64,000 bases of DNA. It comes from VXYL01 sp965199875. Lineage in GTDB: Bacteria; Pseudomonadota; Gammaproteobacteria; Pseudomonadales; Azotimanducaceae. The position numbers were made by a program, and so were the translations under genes. This document shows, piece by piece, positions 1 through 8,671 of the stretch; positions within the stretch are counted from its first letter, which is position 1; each line of letters opens with the position of its first letter. The stretch lies in assembly GCA_965199875.1 (NCBI GenBank), contig OZ241346.1, positions 930,001 to 994,000 on the forward strand, read 5' to 3'. Below the pieces are notes generated by a model that saw only the letters and a list, made by a program, of their open reading frames with translations, was not told the DNA's origin and made no database searches.

Positions 1-1374
1 CTTGGAGAGGTTCACGTCGAACACTTGATCCGCCTGCACGTAGGCCTGGGGGAAATAGGTGGTGGGGATGTTGACGCCTTGTCCGGCCAGCTGCGGATTG
101 ATGGTGTTGTGCATGAAGTGTTCGACTTCGTTGCGCCCGACCGCGAGGCTCACGTCGTAGAACCAGTCGTTGGCCAGATTGCCGCGCAGGCCGAGGGCCA
201 GGCTCAAGTCCACCACGTCGCCGCCGAACTGCGGCGTGAAGCCGCCCGGAAAGCGCTCGATGAAGGAGAAGCAGTTTGGATTCGCAGCAACTGCGGCAAT
301 GGCGGCAGCGTCTGCCACGTTGTCGACCACCGGGATGGCGGGGCAGTTCCCGCTCATGCCGTCGGCGCTCAAGTCCGCCACTTTGACGGTGGGATTGCCG
401 TCCGCGTCGGCAGGGCCCGCGAACACGCCGCCCCGGGTGTGCGGATTGCGGAAGAAGAAGCCGCCTTCCGCGGTGCGCTGCGCCCAGTTGCCGAAGGCGT
501 AGAACTCGCTGTTCTCGCCCACGTCGATGCCGAGGTTGGCGAACAGCTTCCAGTCGTCGCGTACTTCCGGCGCACCCCATATCTGCGCCGCCGGCTGGCG
601 CACGTGGACGTTGCCGGCGTCGATCAGCCCTTGCGCGTCGGTGCGCTGGACGCTGCGGCTGGTCGGGTCCGCCTGGCGGAACTCGCCGCTCAAGTTGACG
701 AAGCCGGAACCCATCAGCGGCAAGCCGACGTTGCCGGAAACCGTGAAGGCGTCGCCGTCGCCTTCGTAGTGGCGGCCCCAGCGCGCTTCCAGCGAGCCGC
801 CGGAGTTGTCCTCGCGCAGCACGAAGTTGATGACCCCGGCGATGGCGTCGGAGCCGTACTGCGCCGCGGCGCCGTCGCGCAGCACTTCGACGCGCTCCAA
901 GGCGATGGCCGGAATGGCGGCGACGTCCGGGCCATGGGAACCGTCGCTGGTGCCGCCGCCCAGCCAGGTGATCACCGAGCCGCGGTGCCGACGCTTGCCG
1001 TTCACCAGCACCAGCGTCGCATCCGACGGCAGGCCGCGCAGACTGGCCGGACGGATCACCGTGGCGGCATCGCTGATCGGCTGCGTGTCGACGTTGTAGG
1101 ACGGCACCAGCGCGGCGAGCAGCGAGTCCATGTCCGCGTCGCCCAGGTTGCGCAGGTCGTCGCTGCCGATCACGTCCACCGGCACCGGCGAATCCGCCGC
1201 CGAGCGGTCTCTTCGGCGCGAGCCGACCACCGTCAGTTCCTCGATCGCCTGCCCATCGGCAGCCGCGGCACCGGCACCTTCCTGGCCAGCCGCGGCAGGC
1301 GCGAAGAAGGCGACGCAGAGGGTGAGACCCGGTGCCAAGCACCGGGCAGCAAGAGCGTTGAAGCTGAGTTTCAT
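1..1374 (-). CDS. TonB-dependent outer-membrane receptor, N-terminal part (cut by window edge)
   Basis: The 458 visible codons encode a signal peptide (start MKLSFNAL, then a hydrophobic stretch ending near AAAGQE). A plug domain follows, with an EELTVVGSRRRD TonB-box-like segment, VLVNGKRRHRG, ERVEVLRDGAAAQYGSDAIAGVINFVL typical of the plug, and the first beta strands of the barrel. TonB receptors import siderophores, vitamins, sugars or peptides across the outer membrane using energy from TonB-ExbBD. The ATG at 1374 is chosen because it begins the signal peptide. The plug resembles receptors of the colicin I / iron siderophore branch with long barrels, but the barrel C-terminus lies outside the window, so the substrate cannot be inferred. 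No Fur box is obvious upstream. Confidence 0.9.
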   Translation of the reverse strand, partial: MKLSFNALAARCLAPGLTLCVAFFAPAAAGQEGAGAAAADGQAIEELTVVGSRRRDRSAADSPVPVDVIGSDDLRNLGDADMDSLLAALVPSYNVDTQPISDAATVIRPASLRGLPSDATLVLVNGKRRHRGSVITWLGGGTSDGSHGPDVAAIPAIALERVEVLRDGAAAQYGSDAIAGVINFVLREDNSGGSLEARWGRHYEGDGDAFTVSGNVGLPLMGSGFVNLSGEFRQADPTSRSVQRTDAQGLIDAGNVHVRQPAAQIWGAPEVRDDWKLFANLGIDVGENSEFYAFGNWAQRTAEGGFFFRNPHTRGGVFAGPADADGNPTVKVADLSADGMSGNCPAIPVVDNVADAAAIAAVAANPNCFSFIERFPGGFTPQFGGDVVDLSLALGLRGNLANDWFYDVSLAVGRNEVEHFMHNTINPQLAGQGVNIPTTYFPQAYVQADQVFDVNLSK

Positions 1375-1401
1375 AGCGTACCTAGTTTGTCTGTTGCCCC
1401 G

Positions 1402-1457
1402 CGAAAAACACCGCAAACACAGCCACATCCCCGCATGGCGACCGCTGGCGTTTTTCG
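1402..1457 (-). terminator. Long-armed hairpin between two minus-strand genes
   Basis: An 11-bp inverted repeat, positions 1402-1412 and 1447-1457, pairs fully in the minus-strand transcript if one G-U pair is allowed, and its 3' arm contains five U residues. It lies downstream of the coiled-coil gene and upstream of the TonB receptor. It could end transcription of the former or act in the receptor's leader. The 34-nt loop is long for a terminator, so the assignment is weak. Confidence 0.3.
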
Positions 1458-1577
1458 TTATCTGCCGCAAACGAAGGCGACAGGCGCGACTCGCGCGACC
1501 ACAACCATAACCGAAAACGACGCTTTCGCAAAATCGCGGAGATCGCCGGGGTGTGCGGTGCGGTGGAGATCGCCGGC

Positions 1578-2367
1578 CTAGTGCCGACGTGCGGCGGGTA
1601 TTGCACGGTTGCCGTCAGAAGCGGCACCGGCCTGGAGGAGACAGCAGTCTTCGGTGACGCATGACTCGCCGATGGCAGCGCATACCTCGAGCTCGCTCTT
1701 TTGTTGCTCTTCGCAGTTGACCAAGCACTCGTCCTCGGCCGCGCCAGCGAGCCCGGTACATCCGATCAGGCACTCCCTGTTGCGAAACGTCGCTTGGTTG
1801 TCGCACCTCGCCTTGAAGTAGGTTTCCCCGGCCTTCAAGAACGTGCAGGCCCCAAGCTCGCCCTCGCCTTCGCGGAACGGCGCATCGCCGCGGTCGCCAA
1901 TCAGCGCTTCGAGGGCTTGCCGGGACGCTTCCTCTCGATCGCTCGCAGCCTGCGATCGCAGCACCGCCTCGGAGACCGCGTCGCTTTGCTTGTCCGACAT
2001 CGAACCGACGACCGACCTTGTTCGCTCCACGATCTCGGGCCAACGCTCGCGAATCAGCGCCGCGGCCTCGGCGCTCGCTCGGGCCGCCTCTTCGCTGCTG
2101 CCTTCCAGCCAGCGCAACCTGCGGTCGGCGGCTTCGACACGCTCTTCGGCCTCGTTGATGCGTTCATTGGCGCGTTCCAGCGCCTCGCGCCGTTGGTCGG
2201 ACATGGCCGCGGCGGGCGTGGCCTTCTGCCAGAGACTGGATGAACGGATCCATCTCTGCGAGGACGTCGTCTGGATCGTCGCCCCCTTGGCTTGGCGACT
2301 CGCTGCCAGCGCTGCTCGAAAGCGCGAACAGGCACAGTGCGACGCCGTTGGCAAGTTTCAGCTTCAT
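1578..2367 (-). CDS. Secreted coiled-coil, Cys-rich protein of unknown function, apparently frameshifted
   Basis: I do not recognise the family. From the ATG at 2367 one frame encodes a clear signal peptide (MKLKLANGVALCLFALSSSA) followed by an acidic segment to about 2235. The neighbouring frame then carries a long charged coiled coil (from MSDQRREALERANERI at 2204) and a C-terminal domain with about ten cysteines, for example in ECLIGC, DECLVNC and CVTEDCC. The two halves join if one extra base near 2228-2240 is skipped, which would give one secreted protein of about 260 residues. The alternative is a non-secreted protein starting at 2204. The break could be a real mutation or a sequencing error. 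The downstream neighbour is the TonB receptor gene and the upstream neighbour is hipA, both on the same strand. Confidence 0.5.
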
Positions 2368-2720
2368 GCCCGACACTCCGCAACAACGTTGAACGACAAT
2401 AGCGGATCGAGGGCGTTCTGCAAGAGTCTCCACGTCCGCTTCACTTCGTTCTTCATCTTCGCCGGGGGCCTCTTTCGCACTCGCTCCGCCTCCTGCTGGG
2501 TGCCGTTGGGCCGCCCTCCCAGGCAGGAACAGGCGGCTATTCGGCATCAACGGGCAACGCCAGCCGCCAACGGCGCGTGTCGGGCCAGTAACAAGTCCAC
2601 CCGCAACAGGCCGCTTGTCGTGGCGCGTCAAGCGCCGTGCGAGCCTAGATGGACGAGATGGACGGCCGTCTGTCCGAACACAGCATTGTCGTGCAGCTCG
2701 ACCCTTGGCGCGAGGGCGTA
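2368..2720. other. 353-bp gap with no recognised feature
   Basis: This stretch lies between the 3' end of hipA and the signal-peptide start of the coiled-coil gene, both on the minus strand. I found no convincing ORF, tRNA or terminator. It presumably holds the promoter of the coiled-coil gene, but no good -35/-10 pair was seen. Confidence 0.4.
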
Positions 2721-3971
2721 TCACACCGACGGCGTGAGCGTCAGCCCCGAGTACGCGAACGCGCTCTCAACGGCATGGCAGTCCGCACGAGTTGCCCCGG
2801 CGTCTTGAAGAACAGAGCGCCAGCGAGTGCGGACCGTATGCAGAACACGGTCGAAGGTGGCGGCAGCGTCCTCCTTGCGAAGCAGAAAGCGCCCAGCGTT
2901 GCTGAGCAGATTGTCGCGGTTGGCCCAGCGTCCGAGCTTGCCGCAGATCATCGCCAAATCCCGTCGCTCTTCGGCGACCATGGGCGAAGGCACCAGGTCG
3001 TAGGCAGGGCTCAGCCGCCAGCCGCTTTGCCATGCGATCATGGCATGGTTGCGCGGATGGTCGTCCAGATTGGACACCGTGGCGTTGAAGCACATGCGCG
3101 TGAACAGCTCGCGCAAATCCTGCCGCGGGGCGGCGCTGGCGCGGCGAACTTCGTCGGCAAGCAGCGGATAGGCCCACTTGCCGCGCTCCGTGACGCCCTC
3201 GTCGCAACGCAACAAGGTCAGAGCGCTGGCCATGCGGGCACGACGATAGCCCCCTTCGACGCGTTCTCGGTCGAACCGCCGCACCAGCAGCGCGTCGTTT
3301 TCGCCAACCGTGTGCATGCGCCCGATGGCGGCATCGATGCCGCAAGCGCGTGCCAGCGCCAACAAGCCGGCTTCCACTCGGGGCTGATTCCAGCGGTCGT
3401 CGGGGCGCGGAAGCTTGGCCAGCCAGAGCGCGCCGCCATCTTCTACCGTCACCTTCGGGCGCGCCCCTCCCATCGAGGTGCCAAGCAGGAGCAAGTGTTC
3501 CACGGAGGTTGGGCTGCTCGCATCGCCAGCGAGGACGGCCTCCGCTTGGCGCTGCAAGTCGCCAAGCTGCCGCGGCGCGGCGAACGAGCGATCTGCCGTG
3601 GGAGGTGTCGGTTCCAGACCGAAGCCGAGAGCGCCGGCGCGGTCGTCCGGGCCGCGCAGCAAGTAGTCGAACTCTTCAAGCGGTTCGAGGCTCTTGTGTT
3701 CGATGACCAGCCGTCCCCAGTGATCGGGCATCGCGTCTCGGACGGCGCCGAAGAAGCCGTCCATTCGGCTGGTCTCGAAAACGCCCTCGGCCAGCAGCAG
3801 TTCTGCAGGGTCCAGCTCCACGGCGTCCGCTCGCTGGCGATAGCGGGAGCCGTACACGAAGCGTCCTGTGGCGATGCCGTCGGTGGTGGTGGTTTGGAAG
3901 CGGCCTGCGGTGACGAAGGCGGTCTCGCCCGGCGGCACGATGTAGACGTAGCAGTCGCGGCTAGAAGTCAT
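2721..3971 (-). CDS. hipA: HipA-family serine/threonine kinase toxin
   Basis: This 416-residue protein has the HipA kinase fold signatures. The N-terminal domain contains the FVYGSRY and DGFFGAVRDAMPDHWG segments. The Gly-rich activation segment GTSMGGARPKV follows, then LLVRRFDR, the catalytic region NLDDHPRNHA and LSPAYDLVPSP with the metal-binding Asp. Well-studied HipA toxins phosphorylate glutamyl-tRNA synthetase and cause growth arrest; the target here is inferred only from family. The ATG at 3971 is preferred over a start 63 bases upstream because it overlaps the antitoxin stop by 11 bases, as expected for a coupled toxin-antitoxin operon. Length is close to the usual 420-440 residues and all key motifs are present, so the toxin looks intact. 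Confidence 0.9.
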   Translation of the reverse strand: MTSSRDCYVYIVPPGETAFVTAGRFQTTTTDGIATGRFVYGSRYRQRADAVELDPAELLLAEGVFETSRMDGFFGAVRDAMPDHWGRLVIEHKSLEPLEEFDYLLRGPDDRAGALGFGLEPTPPTADRSFAAPRQLGDLQRQAEAVLAGDASSPTSVEHLLLLGTSMGGARPKVTVEDGGALWLAKLPRPDDRWNQPRVEAGLLALARACGIDAAIGRMHTVGENDALLVRRFDRERVEGGYRRARMASALTLLRCDEGVTERGKWAYPLLADEVRRASAAPRQDLRELFTRMCFNATVSNLDDHPRNHAMIAWQSGWRLSPAYDLVPSPMVAEERRDLAMICGKLGRWANRDNLLSNAGRFLLRKEDAAATFDRVLHTVRTRWRSVLQDAGATRADCHAVESAFAYSGLTLTPSV

Positions 3972-4302
3972 CGTCCAGCGTTCGGCTGCGGCGGGCGCGT
4001 TTGGGCGCCCGGGCTCGTTCCAGCGCCATGCCATGCGCGTCCGCGGACGGATCCGCCACGGGCAGTAGCTCGTCCAGCAGGCCGAGCGCCCAGAGGGCGC
4101 CGACGTAGGCGGCGATGCTGGTGGAGGGCTTGCCTTGCTCGATGGCCGCGACGACGAATCGCGAGACGCCGATGCGCTCCGCCAACTGCGCCTGCGTCAA
4201 GGTGCGGCGAAGGCGGGCAGTGCGGACGTTTCGTCCCAAGCGCTCGAGGACCGCCTCGACGGCGGCAGGCGGCTCGGTTGCGATGGAAGTTGGACGCGGC
4301 AC
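3961..4302 (-). CDS. hipB: HipB-type XRE-family antitoxin
   Basis: This 113-residue protein carries a helix-turn-helix of the Cro/C1 type at about residues 25-85 (TLTQAQLAERIGVSRFVVAAIEQGKPS). HipB proteins bind and neutralise HipA and repress the shared operon. The C-terminal tail is basic (RARAPKRARRSR) and then acidic (TLDDDF); in E. coli HipB the tail is a degradation and binding element, and a similar role is inferred. The gene is first in the operon and overlaps hipA by 11 bases. A candidate operator lies just upstream at 4320-4345. Confidence 0.85.
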   Translation of the reverse strand: MPRPTSIATEPPAAVEAVLERLGRNVRTARLRRTLTQAQLAERIGVSRFVVAAIEQGKPSTSIAAYVGALWALGLLDELLPVADPSADAHGMALERARAPKRARRSRTLDDDF

Positions 4303-4319
4303 TGGATGTTGATTTCAAC

Positions 4320-4345
4320 GAACATGCAATGGCGTAATGATGTTC
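4320..4345. promoter_or_regulatory. Candidate HipB operator, GAACAT-N14-ATGTTC
   Basis: A perfect 6-bp inverted repeat with a 14-bp spacer lies 18 bases upstream of the antitoxin start, in a locally AT-richer stretch between the divergent hipB and serine hydrolase genes. The position suits autoregulation by HipB. The half-site differs from the E. coli HipB operator (TATCC-N8-GGATA), so this is inference from position and symmetry. Confidence 0.4.
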
Positions 4346-4460
4346 CAAACAGACATTTTGTGCAAACTGGCCGAACGCTGTCACCGCCTGGGCGGCAGGT
4401 GCCTTGCCGCGGCCATGTGTCCTATGATGGCGTCCTCATCACCCGTGCCAAGGAATCTCC

Positions 4461-5750
4461 GTGATCCAACCCAATCGACGGTCGTCATCGGCGTGGCTTC
4501 CGTACCGCAGACGCGCCTCGGTTCTCCCGGCGCTTGCGCTGGCGTGGGCGCTGCTGCCGTCGGCGGCGCCGGCCGCTGAACTGCCGCATGCCGAACCGCA
4601 GTCGCTCGGCATGTCCGGCGCGGCGCTGGAGCATCTGCGCACGGAGCTGGACCGGCTGGTCGAGCAGGGCGAACTGCCCGGCGTCGTGGCGATGGTGGCG
4701 CGGCGCGGCAAGGTGGTGTTCAGCCACGCCGCCGGGCTGCTCGATGTGCAGACCGGCGCCCGCATGGAGCTGGATTCGCTGCTGCGCATCTACTCGATGA
4801 CGAAGCCGGTCACCAGCGTCGCGGCGATGATGCTGGTGGAGGACGGCAAGCTCGGCTTGGACGATCCGCTGTCGCGCTTCTTCCCGACCTGGCGGAACAT
4901 GGCCGTGCTGGAAGCGGATGGCACGAAGACGCCGGCCGTGCGCCCCATCACGGCCCGGGATCTGCTCACGCACACCGCCGGCCTCGCCTACGGCTACGAC
5001 GGCGACAGCGCCGTGGATCGCCTGTATCGGCAAGCCGGGCTCATCGACGACTGGGACTACCTCGCCCGGGACACCCGAGAACTGGTGGAGAAGCTGGCGG
5101 GCCTTCCGCTGCTGCACCAGCCCGGCACGCGCTGGCACTACAGCTTCGCCACGGACGTGCTGGGCCATCTGGTGGAGCGCGTCAGTAGCAAGACGCTGGA
5201 CGACTTCCTGCAGGAACGCCTGTTCGCGCCCCTCGGCATCGCCGACGCCTACTTCGACGTGCCGCCGAAGCTGCTGCACCGTTTCGGCACCGACCACATC
5301 ATCGGCAAGGACGGCGAAGTGATCGTGCAGGACAGCCCCCGCGAAGACCCGGAGTTCGTCGGCGTCACGTTCCTCTCCGGCGGCGGCGGGCTGGTGACCA
5401 CGGTGGGCGACTACATGCGCTTCTGCCTGATGCTCGACGGCGGCGGGCAGCTGGCCGGGGCGCGCATCCTGCAAGCCGAGACTGTGGGGGAAATGACGCG
5501 CAACCAGCTGCCGGAAGGAGTGGACGGCGACGGCTTTGGCTTGGGATTCGGCATCGTCGGGCCGAATGCGGAACCCGGTCCCTCGCCCGGTTCCTACCAT
5601 TGGGGCGGTGCCGCCGGCACGTTCTTCTGGATCGACCCGGCGGAGCGCTTGATCGGCGTCTTCATGCCGCAGCGCATCGGTGCGCCGGGACGCATCCAGA
5701 GGTCGCTGCAACGGCTCGTCTACGAGGCCATTGCCGAACCCGCGCCTTGA
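4461..5750 (+). CDS. Secreted serine hydrolase of the class C beta-lactamase / esterase family
   Basis: This 429-residue protein has a signal peptide (about residues 19-39, ending SAAPAAE) and the family's SxxK motif as S112-M-T-K115 within IYSMTKPVTS. Later motifs are RWHYSFATDV (the tyrosine motif region) and HWGGAAGTFFW, equivalent to the third H/KxG motif. Homologues include D-alanyl-D-alanine carboxypeptidases, esterases and class C beta-lactamases; a resistance role should not be assumed. Start is GTG at 4461 with an AAGGA ribosome site at about -10. It is transcribed away from hipBA and convergently with the aldolase gene. Confidence 0.88.
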   Translation: MIQPNRRSSSAWLPYRRRASVLPALALAWALLPSAAPAAELPHAEPQSLGMSGAALEHLRTELDRLVEQGELPGVVAMVARRGKVVFSHAAGLLDVQTGARMELDSLLRIYSMTKPVTSVAAMMLVEDGKLGLDDPLSRFFPTWRNMAVLEADGTKTPAVRPITARDLLTHTAGLAYGYDGDSAVDRLYRQAGLIDDWDYLARDTRELVEKLAGLPLLHQPGTRWHYSFATDVLGHLVERVSSKTLDDFLQERLFAPLGIADAYFDVPPKLLHRFGTDHIIGKDGEVIVQDSPREDPEFVGVTFLSGGGGLVTTVGDYMRFCLMLDGGGQLAGARILQAETVGEMTRNQLPEGVDGDGFGLGFGIVGPNAEPGPSPGSYHWGGAAGTFFWIDPAERLIGVFMPQRIGAPGRIQRSLQRLVYEAIAEPAP

Positions 5751-5774
5751 CGCGATTCGCCCGGCGGCGCGGAG

Positions 5775-6659
5775 CTACGTGGCGGATGCTTCGGCGATGC
5801 TGGCGATGGATGCGTTCAGCTTGGCGGAGAAGTCGGCGTCGCCTTGTTCGACGTTCAGGCCCTCGGTCAGCGCTCTGCTGAAACTGGCGATCATGCCGTG
5901 GTTGGCGGCCAGCTTGTCGTTGGCGACTTCGCGGGAGTAGCCGCCGGAGAGCGCCAGCACGCGCAGCACCCGGGGATGGGTGCGGAACTCCGCGTAGTAG
6001 TTGGCCTGTTCCGGCAGGGTGAGCTTGAACATCACCGGCGCGTCGCCTTTGAGGGCGTCCAGGGCCGCGCGCAGCCGCTCGCGCAGAACCGCCTCGCAAG
6101 CGGCCTTTTCCGGCGCGTGGATGTCGACTTCCGGTTCGATGATGGGCGTGAGATCGTGGGCGAGGATCTCCGCCGCCAGGGCGAACTGCTGCTCCACCAC
6201 CGCGCCGATGCCGTCCGCACTGGCGGCCTTGATGACCGAGCGCATCTTGGTGCCGAAGACGCCCCTCGCCTTGGCGTCCGGCAGCCGGCGGTCGAGATCG
6301 CCGATGGGCTTCATGCACTGCGCGCCGTGCTCTTCGTCGGCGAGGCCGACGTCCACCTTCAGGAACGGCAGGATGCGCTTGCGCTGCCACAGGTACTCGC
6401 TGCTCGGCTGGCCGGCGATGTCCCGGTCCAGCGTGTTCTGGAACAGGATGGCGCCGAGGATCCGCGTGCCCTCGAAGCACGGGTTGGTGACGATGCGGGT
6501 GCGCATCTCGTGCACGAGGTCGAACATCTCGGCGTCGCTGGAGTAGGCCGATTCGTCCACGCCATAGAGCTTGAGCGCTTTCGGCGTGCTGCCGCCGCTT
6601 TGGTCCAGCGCGGCAATGAAGCCGGCATCCGAGCCCATTCTTCGTCGTTGCTCCGTCAT
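5775..6659 (-). CDS. fda: Class I fructose-bisphosphate aldolase
   Basis: This 294-residue protein cleaves fructose-1,6-bisphosphate into glyceraldehyde-3-phosphate and dihydroxyacetone phosphate in glycolysis and catalyses the reverse in gluconeogenesis. Diagnostic segments of the short bacterial class I family are GFIAALDQSGGSTPKALK near the N-terminus, FLKVDVGL, IIEPEVDIH and VMFKLTLPEQ, where the Lys is the expected Schiff-base residue, and ALSGGYSREVAN. The length matches the family (about 295). The gene stands alone: the 24 bases to the convergent serine hydrolase leave little room for a terminator, and 224 bases separate it from the C39 gene. Confidence 0.93.
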   Translation of the reverse strand: MTEQRRRMGSDAGFIAALDQSGGSTPKALKLYGVDESAYSSDAEMFDLVHEMRTRIVTNPCFEGTRILGAILFQNTLDRDIAGQPSSEYLWQRKRILPFLKVDVGLADEEHGAQCMKPIGDLDRRLPDAKARGVFGTKMRSVIKAASADGIGAVVEQQFALAAEILAHDLTPIIEPEVDIHAPEKAACEAVLRERLRAALDALKGDAPVMFKLTLPEQANYYAEFRTHPRVLRVLALSGGYSREVANDKLAANHGMIASFSRALTEGLNVEQGDADFSAKLNASIASIAEASAT

Positions 6660-6883
6660 CGCGAGACTCTTGCAAGCTGAGTGCGCAAGCCTAGCCTACT
6701 TGGGCGGCAAGGACCCAGCAGCGCTTGCAGCGGCGGGTGCCGTTGGCCCGACATTAACGACAGGGCTGTGCTGCCCTCATGCAGCGACGCAAACTGCCGG
6801 CCGGCAATCAGACCTTCCACGTAGTATCTGTTGTTGCCGACAGCGATGGCGGACTCGCCGCGACGCCGTCGCGACAAGGGCAC

Positions 6884-7870
6884 TCAGCCCGGACTGGCCG
6901 CGAACACGTACGCGGCGCCGCGATGCCGCATCCAGGCGGCGGCGAACTGCCTGGCGTCGTAGCGCCGTTCCACGCTGTCCGGCGGCGCTGCGGGGTCGTT
7001 GACCACCACCACGCCGTCGTCGATGCCGCGCAGCAGCACCAGGTGGCCTCCGGTCTGCTCCACTGGGCTGCCGTCGAGGGCGGTCGGCGCGAAGCGGATG
7101 CTGGCCACCAGCGGCGCCCCGGCGCCGAGTACGCGCTCCGCCAACCGCCAGTCAGCGGCCAGTTCCAGCGCCCCGAGCCGGCCGCGTCGGGCCGCCGCCC
7201 AGAGATTCTGCGGCCAGACGCCGCACATGCCGGTGGGCCGATGCCGGGCGCTGCTCACGAAGTCGTGGAAGTCCCCGGCTTCGGCGATGCCGAGCGCCAT
7301 GGCGGTGGCAGTGGGCGAGCAGGCGTGCGCACTCAGCGTGGCTGGCAACGTGGTCTGGCTTAGGCAGGTGGCGGCCACGATCGGCCGTTTCGACGGGATG
7401 CCGGTCGGCGGCTTCAGCAGCCGCGGCCGGATGGCGATCGACAGCAGGTAGTCGTCGGGTTCCGCGCTGCGGCAGACCATGCTGAGCACCGGCTGCGCGA
7501 GGTTCGCGCGGGTGTCGAAGTAGTCCACGGGCACGGCAACCGCTTCGCCGCGGCGGCGTTCGCGGCGTCGGGCGCGGCGGCCGAAGCGGGCGGTCTCGAA
7601 GCGCTGTCTTCCCTTGGCTTCCAGGCGAAACGAAAACGGCGCCGCGGTGGCGGTGCTGGCGAAACTGGCCGCGACGACGTGATTCGCCGGTATGTCCGGC
7701 AGCGGCACGCGAACGGGCGTTGCGCCCGGCCGCCACTCGGCGCGGCCGGAGAGCGCCAGCGGATAGTCCGCAGCGGCGGCGAAGCGGACGTTGTAGAACA
7801 GCGGCTCGGCACCCGCCCCGTCGTCGACGTGGGCGCATGGCGGACGCGCGGTTTCGTTTCCCTGCGGCAT
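6884..7870 (-). CDS. C39-like (papain-fold) peptidase family protein
   Basis: The N-terminal half (about residues 20-170) is beta-rich and resembles a sugar- or matrix-binding module; it has no signal peptide. The C-terminal half carries a peptidase C39-like domain: SAHACSPTATAMAL supplies the catalytic Cys, TGGHLVLLRGID the His, and VVVNDPAAP the third residue. Such proteins are cytoplasmic or secreted cysteine peptidases, and no substrate can be predicted. The gene starts 6 bases after the tatD stop, so it is almost certainly co-transcribed with tatD and slt. Confidence 0.8.
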   Translation of the reverse strand: MPQGNETARPPCAHVDDGAGAEPLFYNVRFAAAADYPLALSGRAEWRPGATPVRVPLPDIPANHVVAASFASTATAAPFSFRLEAKGRQRFETARFGRRARRRERRRGEAVAVPVDYFDTRANLAQPVLSMVCRSAEPDDYLLSIAIRPRLLKPPTGIPSKRPIVAATCLSQTTLPATLSAHACSPTATAMALGIAEAGDFHDFVSSARHRPTGMCGVWPQNLWAAARRGRLGALELAADWRLAERVLGAGAPLVASIRFAPTALDGSPVEQTGGHLVLLRGIDDGVVVVNDPAAPPDSVERRYDARQFAAAWMRHRGAAYVFAASPG

Positions 7871-7876
7871 AGGCGC

Positions 7877-8662
7877 CTAGGCTTCGGGCAGGCGAAAGAA
7901 GCGCGCCGCGTTGTCGCGGGTCGTTCGAGCGAGGGTTTCGACATCCTCTTCCCTGCACTCCGCGAGGCGCCGGGCAACCCACGGCAGATGCGCCGGCTCG
8001 TTGCGCCGCGAGCGCGGCTTCGGGACGATGGTGCGCGGCAGCAGATAGGGAGCGTCGGTTTCGATCAGCAGACGCTCCGCGGGGATGTCGCGCACCAGCC
8101 GCGCCAAGCCCGCGCCGCGTCGTTCGTCGCACACCCAGCCGGTGACGCCGATGCTGTAGCCGTCGTCCAGGTAGCCGTGCAGGTCTTCTTCGCCGCCGGT
8201 GAAGCAGTGGACGACGCAGGCGGCCAGCTCGTTGCGGAAGTCGGCCAGCAGCTGGCGGGTCGCGCCCTTGGAGTCGCGGTCGTGAACGAACAGCGGCATG
8301 CCGAGCTCGACGGCAAGTTCCGCTTGGCGGCGGAACACCTTGCGCTGATCGTCGGCGTTCGAGTAGTTGCGGTGGAAGTCGAGGCCGGTCTCGCCGATGG
8401 CGACGACTTCCGGCCGCGCTGCCAAGGCGTCGATTTCCGCATCCCAGCCGTCCGCCACGGCGCCGGCATCGTGAGGATGGACGCCGGCAGTGGCGAACAG
8501 CGCGGCCGACGTTCCGGCCAAGTCCGCCGCGGCGCCGCTGACGGCGACGCTGGTTCCGGTGACGATGATCGTCGTCACGCCCGCCGCGGCGGCGCGTTCA
8601 AGCACCGCGTCGCGGTCGCGGTCGAAGTCGCGGTGGACGAGGTTGGCGCCGATGTCGATCAC
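7877..8662 (-). CDS. tatD: TatD-family metal-dependent DNase
   Basis: This 261-residue TIM-barrel hydrolase begins MIDIGANLVHRDF, as E. coli TatD does (DIGVNLT), and carries ATAGVHPHDA, GETGLDFHRNYS, PLFVHDRDS, VHCFTGG and LIETDAPYLLP with the metal ligands. TatD proteins are 3'-5' exonucleases active in DNA repair and RNA turnover; they are not part of the Tat export pore. It lies 9 bases downstream of slt and 6 bases upstream of the C39 peptidase gene, in a minus-strand operon. Confidence 0.92.
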   Translation of the reverse strand: MIDIGANLVHRDFDRDRDAVLERAAAAGVTTIIVTGTSVAVSGAAADLAGTSAALFATAGVHPHDAGAVADGWDAEIDALAARPEVVAIGETGLDFHRNYSNADDQRKVFRRQAELAVELGMPLFVHDRDSKGATRQLLADFRNELAACVVHCFTGGEEDLHGYLDDGYSIGVTGWVCDERRGAGLARLVRDIPAERLLIETDAPYLLPRTIVPKPRSRRNEPAHLPWVARRLAECREEDVETLARTTRDNAARFFRLPEA

Positions 8663-8671
8663 GGCTTGCCG

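Noticed and set aside
6656..6883. 75-codon frame upstream of fda on the minus strand
   Set aside because: There is no ribosome site or recognisable family; the region more likely holds the fda promoter.
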